This document shows positions 9,754-22,583 of a DNA stretch of 64,000 bases, one piece after another. The notes under the pieces are model-generated. The model did no database searches. It saw only the letters and a program-made list of their open reading frames with translations, and was not told the origin of the DNA. This DNA comes from Oncomelania hupensis (taxonomy: Eukaryota > Mollusca > Gastropoda > Littorinimorpha > Pomatiopsidae): NCBI GenBank assembly GCA_036898135.1, contig CM072514.1:81253541-81317540 (forward strand), read 5' to 3'. Made by a program: the position numbers and the translations under genes. Each line of letters begins with the position of its first letter. Positions within the stretch are counted from its first letter, which is position 1.

Positions 9754-11220
9754 TTGTCTGTCTGTCTGCCTTCCATCTGTGCAAAACTTTAAAGTGGCTA
9801 ATTACACGAGACCTCGAAAATTATCAGTGATTGAATGACTACACTTCAAGGTCAAGGTCACAGGTTCAACAAATGTTAGTCAAGCTATGTCAATTTTCCA
9901 CAAAATTTCTTGTTAATCCTAAGTTATTAATATTAACTAAACTTCAGCTTGTTTGATGCATGATAGGTATCAATGAGACGCACATGCATATTTTGTCAAC
10001 CTTGCTCCAAGGTGAAGGTCATTGGAGATGTCCAAAATAATAAAATCTTTTGCTGTAGTTTATTTTATCGTACATGAGTGCATTTATAGCTGGAGGTCAA
10101 GGTCAAGAGCATCGAAATATCAAAGCTTGTATTACTTTGCATTTTAAACCCACCGTTTCAATCATTTAACTTTTTTTTCTGGCATCTCATTTTTGTGTTA
10201 TTTATTGGGAGTTCCATAAGGAGCATGTGAGTCATATGGACTTGCCTTTCCAGTGATTGATGGTGTTCATCATGTTCAAAGCTTTTTGAGGTGCTACTTG
10301 TCATTAAGTAATGGAAATTTACTGCTCTGTATTGTGTAGACTAGTTTTTAGGCTCGTTTTGTTATGTAGTAGATTTCTGTCTTAAACTTAAGAGAAAGCG
10401 TGGATTAATCAGGCAAAGTACCAAATTATATTTCTTTGCCAAGTTAATACATATGTTATTCTCGGGGTTCTTGTTCATCAAAAAGCAATGTCAAGACTAA
10501 TGACTATATAATAATATTCTGCTCTTCACATGGTTTTATTATACCTTTGAGGTGCTGGAAAAAAAACGAATTATAAGTGGTTGCACTCAATTGATCCTTA
10601 TTCAGAATATATTAACGTAACGGGAAACCATAAACAATTTATGTAAAACTTAACTATATGAAGTTGATAAAAAAGTAATAATAATATATACAAATTATGC
10701 TCTACTAGATACTTTCAAAATAAAAATGTTAACAAATTATGTCTGTGTTATGTTGTTCATATGTTTGTTTTACATTACCAATTCTCTGCTTTTTTATTTT
10801 TCCATTCCTCTTCTTTTCCAATGAAGATTTGTATACTTTTCCACCCTTCTCATTCTTTCTTTTCCTCTGGAGATTTTATGCTTTTTCTCCACGCTTCTCC
10901 TCATTCTTTCTATTAATTCTTTTTCATACTCCTCATACTTTTTCTTCTTTCTCCTTCTTGCCTTTTCTTCAATGATTTGATTTAAATCTGGAAGTAAAGT
11001 AATAAATTGAACATGAAAAACTTATCCACGGTTAACATTTGAGAACGACAAGATATCTTTTTTTTGCAGATCTTCCAGTCTGGATTCAAATTAAAAAAAA
11101 CTTTAAAACCATACAATACAAAGTAAATGTAAGCAAAGTAAATATGACAAAAATGTTTGCTTAATGCCGAATTTTTCTTTTCGATTTTTACTGACACCAG
11201 CTAATAATTTATTTTTTGGG
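9754..11220. other. AT-rich interval with AAGGTCA motifs
   Basis: No gene is seen. Three AAGGTCAAGGTCA or AAGGTGAAGGTCA clusters occur at about 9852, 10011 and 10098. From 10400 the sequence is AT-rich and includes a TTTTC-rich tract (10780-10975), whose open frame is compositional. Confidence 0.5.
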
Positions 11221-11224
11221 CTAT

Positions 11225-11336
11225 GGGGAGAAAAAGAGGGTCATGCACTGACCTATCCAGAGGTACACTGTAACAACCTCAGACCTTTCGGTTCTCAGTT
11301 CAATGCTTTAACCACTGAGCTACCGCCCAGTTCTTA
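11225..11336 (-). mobile_element. tRNA-derived SINE head fragment (family S3)
   Basis: The minus strand starts CTGGGCGGTAGCTCAGTGG and continues TTAAAGCATTGAACTGAGAA, like the 5' half of a tRNA with an A-box TAGCTCAGTGG. The B-box position (GAGGTTGTTAC) is degenerate, so it is a SINE relic and not a tRNA gene. Confidence 0.6.
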
Positions 11337-12300
11337 AAGTAAATGGCAAAAGTCTATCCTTCAATAACAGCTCTAATTCTGTACAGTAGCCTATATATCA
11401 ACTGAAAATATTGTAATTGAAATTATAAAAACAAAATCAGAGGAAATTCTGAGCAATAGTAAAAGTTGTTTTATTAGTTGAATTAAACTAAAAGTGTCAG
11501 TGTACTGCACTCACGTACTGAAAATCTTGCAAATGCAACCTTGGCCATTCATACGTTTTGGTTGTGTCCGTGTGTGTGATAAACCCAGTTTTTCCACAGA
11601 AACCCAGATGTCCAATATGCATGTGTAAAAACCCACTAGTATCAAATGAACCCACTATTTCATAGCGCAATTTCTCCTTTTGTTTTTGTCAAAAATGAAA
11701 ACGGTTGTGACAGATAACCTTACAAGAGGCTATTGTATCCGTTGAGTGAATAGGAATGGTCTGTAATGAAGGGAAAGGATGGAACCCAGTTTGCCTTGTT
11801 TTGAACATAAACCCACTATTATAGTTTTGAACGTATGTGTGTGTGTGTGCGTGTGAGTGTGTTTGTGTAAAAGAGAGAAAGAGAGTTTTTATGTGTGATT
11901 GCATGTGTGGGTATGTGTGTGTGTTATTGAGTGAGAGCGAGAGAGACAGAGAGTGTGTGAGAGAGAAGAGAGAGAGATAGTGGGTGAGTCTACATGTGAG
12001 GAAGATATTCAGAGAGATAAATTCAGACGTTGAGAAAGAGAGACACAGACAAAGACGGACAGACAGACAGAGACTGCTACACGATGTAAACTCAAACCAA
12101 GGTAATCAAACAATCGACCAAACAAGCAACTGAAAATAAAAACACCCATACCAAAAACACTCGCGCACCTGATTTCCGTTTTTAATATAATTATGCATAC
12201 CACATTACGATTCACCTCTATATCCCCTCCATTACCCTCCGCCCTCCCCTCAAAAAAGAAAATGTAACAACGTATAATTTCCATTGATGATAGCATCAAT
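11337..12300. other. non-coding interval with GT/GA-rich tract
   Basis: AAACCCA/ACCCACT motifs recur at about 11583-11655 and 11795-11820. A GTGTGT and GAGAGA-rich tract spans about 11830-12075. No gene is supported. Confidence 0.5.
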
Positions 12301-13320
12301 AACGCTTAAAGCATGCTGATAATCCTTCATTTTAGCATAATTGTAGCTAGATCAAGAGATACTTTCACGAGGAGATAATTTTAAGACTGGTTTCGTTTGT
12401 AAGGAAACAGGTGCCAGTACAAACGCGGGAGGCTTGAGGTGGAATGTTAGTAGTTCGAATAGCGGGAATGTGTGAGTTGTCGGACGTTGCTTCGTTCGTT
12501 CATTCGTTCGGGCGAAAGGAAGTTCAAGAGGTTAGTGTGATTTTATCCGATTGTTTGTTTTTGTAATTTAAAAATATTTTTCAGCGTGTGAGTCACAGAC
12601 GTTTTTTAATTGTTTGTTTTCTATTCCTAGCTTCAAATCAATCTGCCCCAAGCTTGGGTTCGCTTTTCTGTTCCGAAGGAAAAAATTCTTTGCCTACTCC
12701 TCCAAAATATTTTGTGTTATATTCTCTCAGATAGACTGTTGGTTGTAAGGCCGGCTCAATTTATTTAAAATGTTGTGGTTGTGGTGTTGATTTTCCAGCG
12801 AGGACTTGAATTTAGATTTTGGATATTATTTGTTGTCTAAGCGAACGACATTTGGACTTTTTTTTCTCTTCTGATTGATGGCACGACAGCATGCAGTGCA
12901 GTGTCTTCCAGAACTTTAAATTCTAGGCATACCTAAATTTGTGCATGGGAAAGGCATGGTAGAATAATGCCAGTGTAAATTTCTATAGGGTTGTCTTATC
13001 AGAGAACTGGGGTGTTCATTAAAATAAACAGATTATTAACACACAAAAAAGGAGAACAGTTATTTCTGTGTCAAGGTGAGAGGTTGCAAAGACTGTTGTT
13101 TAAGGCGTTACCCTATGCACCATCTTGCAGTGAGTGTGTAACTTCAGAGGCATGTTCTTTGCCCTTGACTCTGTGCGTGTGTATGTGCATCGCGTTTGGT
13201 GAATTTTAGCAAGGAAGAGCAGCGTGATTGCACATTGCAGCTTGTTGGTGTGAACTTCCTTTTTGGGATGGGAAATGTGCTCTACACATGCTGGAGGGTG
13301 GTTCCTGACGGTAGGTGCTT
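12301..13320. other. interval without assigned features
   Basis: Mixed-composition DNA. There is a short TTCGTTCGTTCATTCGTTCG run at about 12490-12510, followed by AAGAG|GTTAGTG, which could be a donor site. Nothing else supports an exon, and no domain is recognised in any frame. Confidence 0.3.
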
Positions 13321-13325
13321 GTTGT

Positions 13326-13332
13326 TGTTTAG

Positions 13333-13379
<47 letters not shown>

Positions 13380-13437
13380 CTTCTTCTTCTTCTTCTTCTT
13401 CTTCTTCTTCTGCTCCTCCTCTTTCTTCCTCTTCTGC
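13326..13437. repeat. (GTT)n-(CTT)n microsatellite
   Basis: About 16 GTT units switch at about 13380 to CTT units and then CTC/CTT. Frames of Cys/Ser/Leu/Val or, on the reverse, Arg/Thr repeats are artefacts. Confidence 0.95.
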
Positions 13438-13444
13438 AGCCGTC

Positions 13445-13897
13445 TAGGGGGAGACTACTTAAGTGTTTTGCCCAAAGTTTTTTTTTTTTGGTTCTTTTCG
13501 TGATAATGCTCGCCAGATTTATTTTTTCTTCTTCGCCTGATTCGAGCACATACACATTCACACACACACGCAACCACACACGCACACACACAACCACACA
13601 AACACGCGCGCGCGTAACTATTTTCAGAAAGAAAAAAAAAGTTGTTTTTTTTCCAACATTTACACATTGTTTGTGATGTTGTCCGACATTTGCTGATGAA
13701 CTGCTAAACATGGGGTTGGGGGAGGGGATGAGGGGGGAAAAAGAGTGAGATCTGGTTTGGGTTAGGGAAGGAAAGGGGAACTTATTTAACTTTTTTTTTT
13801 AAACTTAAAAAGTGCAATATGTAGTTCATACTACATTGTTAAAACATTAGGAGAAAGAAACAACTCCACTCGCTTTGCAGGGGAGAGTAAGAGAGAA

Positions 13898-13946
<49 letters not shown>

Positions 13947-14213
13947 AACAGACAGACAGACAGAAGGTGGTCTTTGGGGGGAGGTTTGTAGGTAAGTAAA
14001 AATTGTTTCTGTTGGCTAATCGACGTAGAGAAATGTAACAATGGCCCCCGGCGTTGTCTGGCTCAAAACACCAGAGAGAAGTGTGTGTTTCTGTGTCTGT
14101 GTGTGTTATGTGTGTGCGTGAGAGAGAGAGATAGAGAGTACATTTGTATGAGTGCATAAAGGTATGAATGATTTTATGGTTAGATGGATGATTGTGATGA
14201 TGATGATGATGAT
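13445..14213. repeat. CA, GACA and GAT simple repeats between short unique segments
   Basis: CA-rich tract at 13545-13615; GAGA and GACA repeats at 13885-13965; GT/GA tract at 14085-14140; and a GAT microsatellite at 14196-14213, which is the left flank of the retrotransposon tandem. No gene is seen. Confidence 0.85.
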
Positions 14214-15747
14214 TGTCACGTGGGGTTTAGGGGCTCTGCACAATGGAATTATGGACCCTCACGTTTATTCGGTGGGAACTGCTAGTAAGTCACCCTATGA
14301 ATTACTTTAATAAATTTATTTGTTTAGCTCGTTCTGTGTTAAGGTTGGGGTACAGAAATAGATAGATAAAATGGTAAAAGATTCCTGTCACACTAGCTTT
14401 CACACGGCTATGAATCATATGTAGTCCAGCCACTTGATAACAGTTAAAATCACACATTTATTTCTTCTACTCTATACAAGTTTTCCTAAGTACTAATCTA
14501 ACTTAAAATGTCTCAGTCACTGCTAATAGTTCGATCGCTGATAGTCTAGGCAGCTGTTATTTTCTTCCTCGGGCACTTTGCTAGTATATTTCATGTAGAT
14601 TTGGACTACTGTGGTCCGTTTTACAGTTTCTGAAGAGTTGGACTACTGGGTCCTGTATTGATCAGTTTAAGTGCACTTTCGGAGATTACACTTAACTTTC
14701 TGATGGTGCGGTCGAAGTCCTTCTGTGAGGTAGCTTCTGGTACACCTTTGTCGTTGTGTAGTTGGGTTCCCTTGCCACGCTGTGGGGTCTGACAGGGTGG
14801 TTTTCAAGGTAGCTCTTTCCGACTTGTGCGGCAGAGTCTCCTCAACCAACTAGTCGTTTCTGTGGAGTGGGGTGCACAGGATAGCTCGGGATAGCTCGCC
14901 TGCTCGTCTGTAATATAAGAGACGAAATTCTGCACAACCCTGAATAATCGGTTTGTGCAGAGCGTCTCACTGAAAGCCAAAGTAGCCCTCAGTGATAGCT
15001 CCACATCTCTATACATAAGCGACGAACATTCTGCTACTTCCGGGTTCCACTGGAATCTCACTCTAAATTCCTATACATATATAAATATCAAACGTGGCTA
15101 ACTATACACATACAGAATTAATAATATTATAAACATTCCGTGGTACAGCCACTGGTCTGCAAACATACATATAAGTTAAACAACAGTGGTTCCGTACGGG
15201 ATACAACATGGCGGCGCAACCGGTCGTGTTTCGCCTCGTGGTAGGCTCTTCCACGTGGTCCCGCAAATTCGGATTAACAATTCACATTTATGCATAGCAA
15301 ATTCTTCAAACATAATTTCAACAATAATACAAATATATCACGATGAAACAGAAGGGTGTTCATTTACCTGTTTGACAAGTTCAGGCCCGTTGTGACTTAA
15401 TAGAATTCTGAGATTCTAAGTCCTGCTTCCTGGTCTATGAGTGAAGATAGTTCTCTGCTAGCTAAGGAGATGTTACTTCTTCCTCGTCTCACACATGACT
15501 GACCAAGCTGTGCTAGGTTTTGACACAGTCAAAACTGCTCTACCCACTTAGCCTGCTGCTGATTGGTTAAAACGGTCCGATTCAAAGCTCAAGTGCTGAC
15601 TCACTGCGATGTGGGTGGCTCGCTCGCCGTGTGTGGTCTGCTGTGTAATTTAATTGCTGCTGTGTAATATACTGACTCTCTACTGTTACAAAGACTGCAC
15701 AAGGCTGAATAGTCAATGAGCAGAGTTAAACTATCCAATTCATGACA
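14214..15747 (-). repeat. LTR A (3' LTR of element 1)
   Basis: 1534 bp. In element orientation it starts TGTCATGAATTGG and ends CCCCACGTGACA, with the 5-bp terminal inversion TGTCA/TGACA. The terminal CACGTGAC is an E-box-like hexamer. Polyadenylation-type AATAAA signals occur in the last 300 bp (element sense), and a TATTTATATATG segment could serve as TATA box. GCCGCCATGTTG, a YY1-like site, lies in the middle. It differs from LTRs B and C by a few substitutions and small indels. Confidence 0.9.
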
Positions 15748-15760
15748 GGCTCCCTCAACT
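15748..15760 (-). other. polypurine tract of element 1
   Basis: In element sense AGTTGAGGGAGCC directly abuts the 3' LTR. The same tract is at 22380-22392 in element 2 and 51921-51933 in element 3. It primes plus-strand DNA synthesis in this class of element. Confidence 0.7.
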
Positions 15761-15916
15761 GAAAAAAGGCGATGACTACTGGATTCGACCTTTTTCTACT
15801 ACAGAGCCTAGTTTAACACTGCACTATCCTAGGGTCCTATTTACAAACTAAGTAAGTTGCTCTACCTGAGCTGCACTGCTGTGCCAGGTAGCTATGGACA
15901 CTAGTGACAGGGTTTT

Positions 15917-18900
15917 TTATTGGGCGGGGACGAATTCTGGTGCTGTGGCCCTTAGTTGTGTTGGGTGGGCGACAGCTGCTGTGTCCTCCACGAGATGGCG
16001 ACTGAGGTAGTCGGCTCCGTGGTTCTCTTTGCCGGGGATGTACTCGATTTGGAATGAGTATGCCTGAAGGGTGAGTGCCCATCGCATCAGGCGAGAGTTC
16101 AAGGATTTGGAGGCTGCCAGGAACGATAGTGGTTGATGGTCCACCTGACTGAACTGTGAAGTGGGGTCCCATACAGGTAGAGTTGGAATTTCTGTATGGC
16201 CCAGACTAGTCCAAGACATTCTTTCTCCGACGTGGCGTAGTGGGTCTCGGCGGGTCTCAATTTTCTGCTGGCGTAGGCGACAGGGAATAGCGTCTCCGCA
16301 TTCTTGGGGTCGCGCTGTAGCAGTACTGCTCCGAGGCCTAAGTCGCTTGCGTCGGTGCGAAGAACGAATGGCTGAGTCAAATCGGGTAGGTGGAGTACTG
16401 GCGCCGATGTCATTCTGTCCTTGAGTGTTTGGAATGCTGTCTCGCATTCGGCTGTCCATACGACTTTGTCCGGGGCGATTTTCCGGGTTCCATTTGTCAG
16501 TGGCACGGCGATGCTGTTGTAGTTGGGGATGAATTTCTGGTAGAAGCCGCAGAGTCCTAGAAACGACTGCACTTCCTTCTTGGTCTTGGGCCTAGGAGCG
16601 TCGAGTAGGCGTTTCACCGTCTTTTCTACCGGTCGCAGGCTTCCTTGATGATGGTGTGTCCCAGAAATTCTAGCTCGGTGAATCCAATCTGACATTTGGT
16701 GGGTCTTGCCGTCAATCCCGTGTCTCTGAGGCGGGCGAGTTGTTGTTGTAGGAGCGTGACATGTTCCTCCAACGTAGGTGTTGCGATGAGGATGTCGTCC
16801 ATAAACGAATGTAGGTGCTCGCTGCTCAGGGGTGCCAGGAGTTTTCGCATCATGGCGCTGAAGATGCTGGGTGCGTTGTGGAGTCCGAATGGAAGCACGT
16901 TGAATTCGAAGTGTCCTTCCATAGTGCTGAAAGCTAGGTACTTTCGGACTTGCGGTTGCACTGGTATCTGGTAGTATCCTTTGCTGAGGTCGATGCGTGA
17001 GAAGTACTTCGCTCGCTGTAGCTTGGCAAATAGGTCTGTCTGGTCCGGGAGTGGCTCTGGCTGGAACTGCGTTACCGCATTCAGGAGTCTGAAGTCGATG
17101 CACAGTCGATGCTCTCCGTTGGGTTTTCGCAACAATACCGTGCCTGCGTGTAGGGTGAGGTAGACTCTGAGATGATTCCGGCTGCCAGTAAGGTGTCTAT
17201 CTCTTCCTTGATGGCTCGCTGCTGAGACAGTGGCATCGGGTAGAGCTTCTGGCGGACGGGTGTTGGGTCGGTCACCGTTAAGGTTACTTCGACGAGGTCT
17301 GTCCTCCCTGGTAGGTCTGTGAGCACAGTCTGATGTTGGCGAATGACCTGTAGTACTTGCTGTCGCTGGTTAGCGGCTAGGTCTCCGTTGAGTATCACGT
17401 CTTTGTAGGTTTCTTTGGAGTGCAGGGGATACTCTACTGCATTGGTCTCCATGCTTTCTCCTTCTTCCGCGATGGCGATGGCTAGCAAGTTGTGAGTGCT
17501 GGGGGTCGCTGGTCTGTCCTTATACTTCTTGAGGAGATTGATGTGGTGGTATCGGGCTCTCCCGTTCACCTCTACTTGGTAGACTGTCTTGGATTTCTTG
17601 GCAGTCACCCGGTACGGTCCTCTCCAAGCGATGTCCAGCTTGTTGGTTTTCCACTTGGAAGTAAGAGTAGCACTTGATCGCCGACTTGCAGTTCTCTGTC
17701 CTTCGCGTGGCGGTTGTAGTACTTCGCCTGACGGGCTCTTGCTTTCTTCAGTGCTTCACCAGCTTTCTTCCACGTTGCTTTGAGGGTTTCCTGCAGGTCT
17801 GCGACGTACTTGGTGGCACCTCTTGGTGTGTCGTCTATCTTGGCTTCCGTCCAACTTCTGCGTAGGGCTTCTAGCGGTCCTGCTAGAGGTCTGCCGAAAA
17901 GCAAAGTTGACGGGGTGTAGCCTGTGGCTGCATGGGGCGTTTCTCGGTATGCGAACAGTGCCGCATTCACGTAGGTGTCCCACGCTTCTGGATTGTCGTC
18001 GGCGACTTTCCTGAGTATGGTGAGAAGGGTTCCATTCAGTCTTTCTACTTGTCCGTTGCTGGCTGGGTGGTATGGTGGTGTGCGAATGTGATGAACTTGT
18101 ATCAACTCGAACACGTCTTGCATCAGGCGGCCGGTGAACTGAGATCCGTTGTCCGTTCTAATGCTGTCCGGGAATCCGACTCTGGTAAAGATGGCGATGA
18201 GGGCATCTGCAATCTTCTTGGTGTCGATCGCTGGCAACGGGACTGCTTCGCACCACATCGTACATGCGTCGACGAGTGTGAGTAGAAATCTGTTCCTCTT
18301 CTTGGTCATGGGCAGTGGTCCTACTATGTCTACTGAGACTTGCTGGAATGGTACGCCGACTACTACCGATGGTCCTAAGGTAACTGGTACGGTGTGATGT
18401 CGCGGGGAATATCGTTGACATTGGTGGCAAGATTTCACGTAGCGCTTGACATCCTCCGTGATTCCTGGCCAATAGTAGTGTGCGCTGATTCTCTGCACTG
18501 TGGCTCCAATTCCCATGTGTCCGCTGAGTGGCATGCTGTGGCCTAGTTCTAGTACTTGGGCTCGAAGGGCGGCTGGTAGTACTAGTTGGGTGTGATCTCC
18601 ATCTCCTTGTCGATGTAGAACTCCCTCTTCCATGTAGAAGTCTCCCTTGTGCGGGGGTGTGTGCGCCTTGGGTAGCTTCTGGAAGCACTTCGCTATCGAG
18701 GTGTCTTCTTTCTGTGCTGTTTTGATCTCTTCGAGTCCTGGATTCGGAGCGAACTCGGGCTGGGGTGGTTGGGTTTTAGCTTGGGCCCTGGTTTGCACTG
18801 CAGCTATCTCTACAGTTTTAGGGGGCGTGCCTAAGAACACATACCTACAACCTAGCACTAGATCATACAGGGGTTTCTGTAAAACAGCTGCTTGGATTCG

Positions 18901-20483
18901 TCCTGTGACGTACCTACTCTCTACTTCGATCCATGCTATTGGGCAAGTAGTCGTCGGTTTCGTCAAGTCTGCTCCTTGTAAGTCGACTGTCTTGTCGGTC
19001 AAGTCCGCGCGCGATACAAGAGATTCGCTAACTATCGCGTCGTAAGATAGACCTGTGTCATACAGACAGTTCGCTTCTTTTCCGTTGACCTTGACCGTGT
19101 CTGTCACCGATGGGTGATCTCCGATCGTGTGTGGCTTGTTACCGCTGCTTTGAGTTAGAACTCTGTGCGCTGGCCGGCTTTCGCGCTCTTCCCTACGTTG
19201 TGCGGCCAACTTGAAACATTCTGCGGTGGAGTGATTGGTTCTGTTGCAGAACGAACAATACCGTCTTTGTTCTGCAGGACCTCTTTTCCCGAATTCCGGG
19301 TTGGGTCCTTTATTTTGCCCAGGTCTGGGGTTATTCGGCTTATTCGCGGTGCGCTCTTCCCGGTTAGGGCTTCGTTTCTGTGCCTCTTTCCCGTTAGGCT
19401 TTAGGTCTCGCCTGAAGCTCTTGGCTTCTCCGTGTGCGGCCACGTACCTATCTGCGACCTTGACCAGATCTTCCAGTCTTTCCGCGCCCTGCTCTACTGA
19501 GAATGTTCTCAGCTCGGGGGTCATGGTTTCCCGTAGCTGTTCCCATACTAACAGTTCTGTCAGTCCATCATACGTCTTAGCCGTGGCTGACTGGCTAATC
19601 CACTTATCCAGCGTTGTGGACAACCGATCCGCGAACTGCGCATAGCTCCTCCTTTCACTCTCCGATTGGTGCGGAACTTTTGCCGGTAGCATTCTCCTGT
19701 CAGTTCGAATCCCGTTAGGAGTGCCTCTTTTACTTTGTGATAGTCAGTCACTCTGTCAGTCGGTAGCTTACTGTAGATGTCATAAGCCTTTCCTCTAAGC
19801 CCTTGACTAAGCTTAAAAGACCAATGAGTGGGATCTAGTTTATACTCTGTTGCTAGACGCTCAAACCTAGTCAGATAGAGATCTAGACCTTCCTCTCTCT
19901 CATTGAATGTTCCCAGTGGAAATGACATTCCTTGTACAGGGTTGGATGCTACCTCTAGCTGATCTGAGTGGGGAGGGGTTGAGGAAGAACTTGAAGCTCC
20001 TGATCCCAATCTTCTTAGCTCTAACTCATGCTGTCTGTCTTTTTCCTTTTCTGCCCTCTCATACTCCCATTTCCTAACTTCTGCTTCTCTCTCTGCTGCT
20101 AATGCTGCCTTCTTCTGTTCTCCTTCTAATTCTAATTTCTTCTGTTCTTCTCTTGCTGCTTCTAACTCTGCTTTCTTTTGCTCTGCTTCTAATTCTGCTT
20201 TTTTCTGTTCTCTTGCTGCTTCTAACTCTGCTTTCTTTTGCTCTGCCTCTAATGCTAGTTTCTTCTGCTCTGCTTCTAGTTCTGCTTTTTTCTGTTCTCT
20301 CTCTGCGGCTCTCTCTGCCGCTTCGAGTTTCTTCGCCTCTCTCTCTGCTGCTCTCTCTGCCTTGGCTTCCTGTTTCTCTACCTCTGCATTGATATACGCA
20401 ATTAGGTCTCCCCCTGCTAAGTGTAAAGCTTCCCCTAATTCCTTGAAGCGCAATCTCAAGGCCACTGGGTCCGACATTGCCAA
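15917..20483 (-). pseudogene. GMR1-like gag-pol of element 1, frameshifted
   Basis: This is a near-identical copy of the intact frame at 22584-27110 but broken by small indels. One base is lost near 19648 (capsid region), two are gained near 17648 (end of integrase), one is lost near 17147 (start of RT), one is lost near 16647 (after RT), and four plus one are gained near 16147-16175 (RNase H). The pieces still show the CCHC knuckle, protease DTG, integrase DD35E, RT FMDD box and RNase H motifs. Its extreme C-terminus keeps the in-frame ending that element 2 has lost. Several indels lie in short mononucleotide or dinucleotide runs, so some could be sequencing errors. Confidence 0.9.
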
Positions 20484-20820
20484 ACGTGTCTATGAACAAC
20501 CTCTGAATCACGTGGAATACCAAAACACTAGCAATATTGCAATTCAATAAAAACAATGCAAAGACCATCAAATTCGTAATCAATAATAGAATAAAACAAG
20601 AGTCAAATGGCATACAACAGTTACTTAAGCAAAACCTGCAAAAGAACAAATGCAACATATAGGCACAAAAATAATTGAAGCAAAAAAGTTTTTAACTAAA
20701 GAATAGTGCACCACAACTGATCAGTGTTATACCCTTACACTATTCTAAGTTATTCTACTTCTACTGTTATCTAATTTTATTGTACTTAGATCCTGTTATA
20801 CCCAATTCCTATTATACACA

Positions 20821-20840
20821 GATCCTGGCTAGGCTCGCCA
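20821..20840 (-). other. primer binding site, element 1
   Basis: The plus-strand sequence GATCCTGGCTAGGCTCGCCA looks like the 3' end of a tRNA (T-arm, acceptor strand, discriminator G, CCA), so the element-sense strand is its complement and begins TGG. Seven nucleotides (ATTAAAG) separate it from the LTR. The sequence is closest to eukaryotic tRNA-Arg 3' ends known to me; the isotype is an inference. Confidence 0.6.
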
Positions 20841-20847
20841 ATTAAAG

Positions 20848-22379
20848 TGTCACGTGGGGTTTAGGGGCTCTGCACAATGGAATTATGGACCCTCACGTTT
20901 ATTCGGTGGGAACTGCTAGTAAGTCACCCTATGAATTACTTTAATAAATTTATTTGTTTAGCTCGTTCTGTGTTAAGGTTGGGGTACAGAAATAGATAGA
21001 TAAAATGGTAAAAGATTCCTGTCACACTAGCTTTCACACGGCTATGAATCATATGTAGTCCAGCCACTTGATAACAGTTAAAATCACACATTTATTTCTT
21101 CTACTCTATACAAGTTTTCCTAAGTACTAATCTAACTTAAAATGTCTCGTCACTGCTAATAGTTCGATCGCTGATAGTCTAGGCAGCTGTTATTTTCTTC
21201 CTCGGGCACTTTGCTAGTATATTTCATGTAGATTTGGACTACTGTGGTCCGTTTTACAGTTTCTGAAGAGTTGGACTACTGTGGTCCTGTATTGATCAGT
21301 TTAAGTGCACTTTCGGAGATTACACTTAACTTTCTGATGGTGCGGTCGAAGTCCTTCTGTGAGGTAGCTTCTGGTACACCTTTGTCGTTGTGTAGTTGGG
21401 TTCCCTTGCCACGCTGTGGGGTCTGACAGGGTGGTTTTCAAGGTAGCTCTTTCCGACTTGTGCGGCAGAGTCTCCTCAACCAACTAGTCGTTTCTGTGGA
21501 GTGGGGTGCACAGGATAGCTCGGGATAGCTCGCCTGCTCGTCTGTAATATAAGAGACGAAATTCTGCACAACCCTGAATAATCGGTTTGTGCAGAGCGTC
21601 TCACTGAAAGCCAAAGTAGCCCTCAGTGATAGCTCCACATCTCTATACATAAGCGACGAACATTCTGCTACTTCCGGGTTCCACTGGAATCTCACTCTAA
21701 ATTCCTATACATATATAAATATCAAACGTGGCTAACTATACACATACAGAATTAATAATATTATAAACATTCCGTGGTACAGCCACTGGTCTGCAAACAT
21801 ACATATAAGTTAAACAACAGTGGTTCCGTACGGGATACAACATGGCGGCGCAACCGGTCGTGTTTCGCCTCGTGGTAGGCTCTTCCACGTGGTCCCGCAA
21901 ATTCGGATTAACAATTCACATTTATGCATAGCAAATTCTTCAAACATAATTTCAACAATAATACAAATATATCACGATGAAACAGAAGGGTGTTCATTTA
22001 CCTGTTTGACAAGTTCAGGCCCGTTGTGACTTAATAGAATTCTGAGATTCTAAGTCCTGCTTCCTGGTCTATGAGTGAAGATAGTTCTCTGCTAGCTAAG
22101 GAGATGTTACTTCTTCCTCGTCTCACACACGACTGACCAAGCTGTGCTGTTTTGACACAGTCAAAACTGCTCTACCCACTTAGCCTGCTGCTGATTGGTT
22201 AAAACGGTCCGATTCAAAGCTCAAGTGCTGACTCACTGCGATGTGGGTGGCTTGCTCGCCGTGTGTGGTCTGCTGTGTAATTTAATTGCTGCTGTGTAAT
22301 ATACTGACTCTCTACTGTTACAAAGACTGCACAAGGCTGAATAGTCAATGAGCAGAGTTAAACTAGCCAATTCATGACA
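20848..22379 (-). repeat. LTR B (shared: 5' LTR of element 1, 3' LTR of element 2)
   Basis: 1532 bp with the same TGTCA...TGACA ends. Small private changes include a lost AG in a GCTAGGTTTT context and a 1-bp loss in TCTC(A)GTCACTG. It is used twice, so it must act both as promoter LTR for the lower-coordinate unit and as terminator LTR for the higher one. Confidence 0.9.
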
Positions 22380-22583
22380 GGCTCCCTCAACTGAAAAAAG
22401 GCGATGACTACTGGATTCGACCTTTTTCTACTACAGAGCCTAGTTTAACACTGCACTATCCTAGGGTCCTATTTACAAACTAAGTAAGTTGCTCTACCTG
22501 AGCTGCACTGCTGTGCCAGGTAGCTATGGACACTAGTGACAGGGTTTTTTATTGGGCGGGGACGAATTCTGGTGCTGTGGCCC

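Noticed and set aside
13100..13711. 203-codon minus-strand frame rich in Arg and Thr
   Set aside because: It is the reverse reading of the GTT/CTT microsatellite and adjacent CA tract.
14804..15061. 85-codon frame conserved in LTRs A, B, C and element 3
   Set aside because: Its conservation simply follows LTR identity. It is disrupted in the diverged solo LTR and has no domain.
14214..22379. element 1 as an independent insertion with its own target duplication
   Set aside because: No host sequence lies between it and element 2; they share LTR B, and only the outer flanks match.
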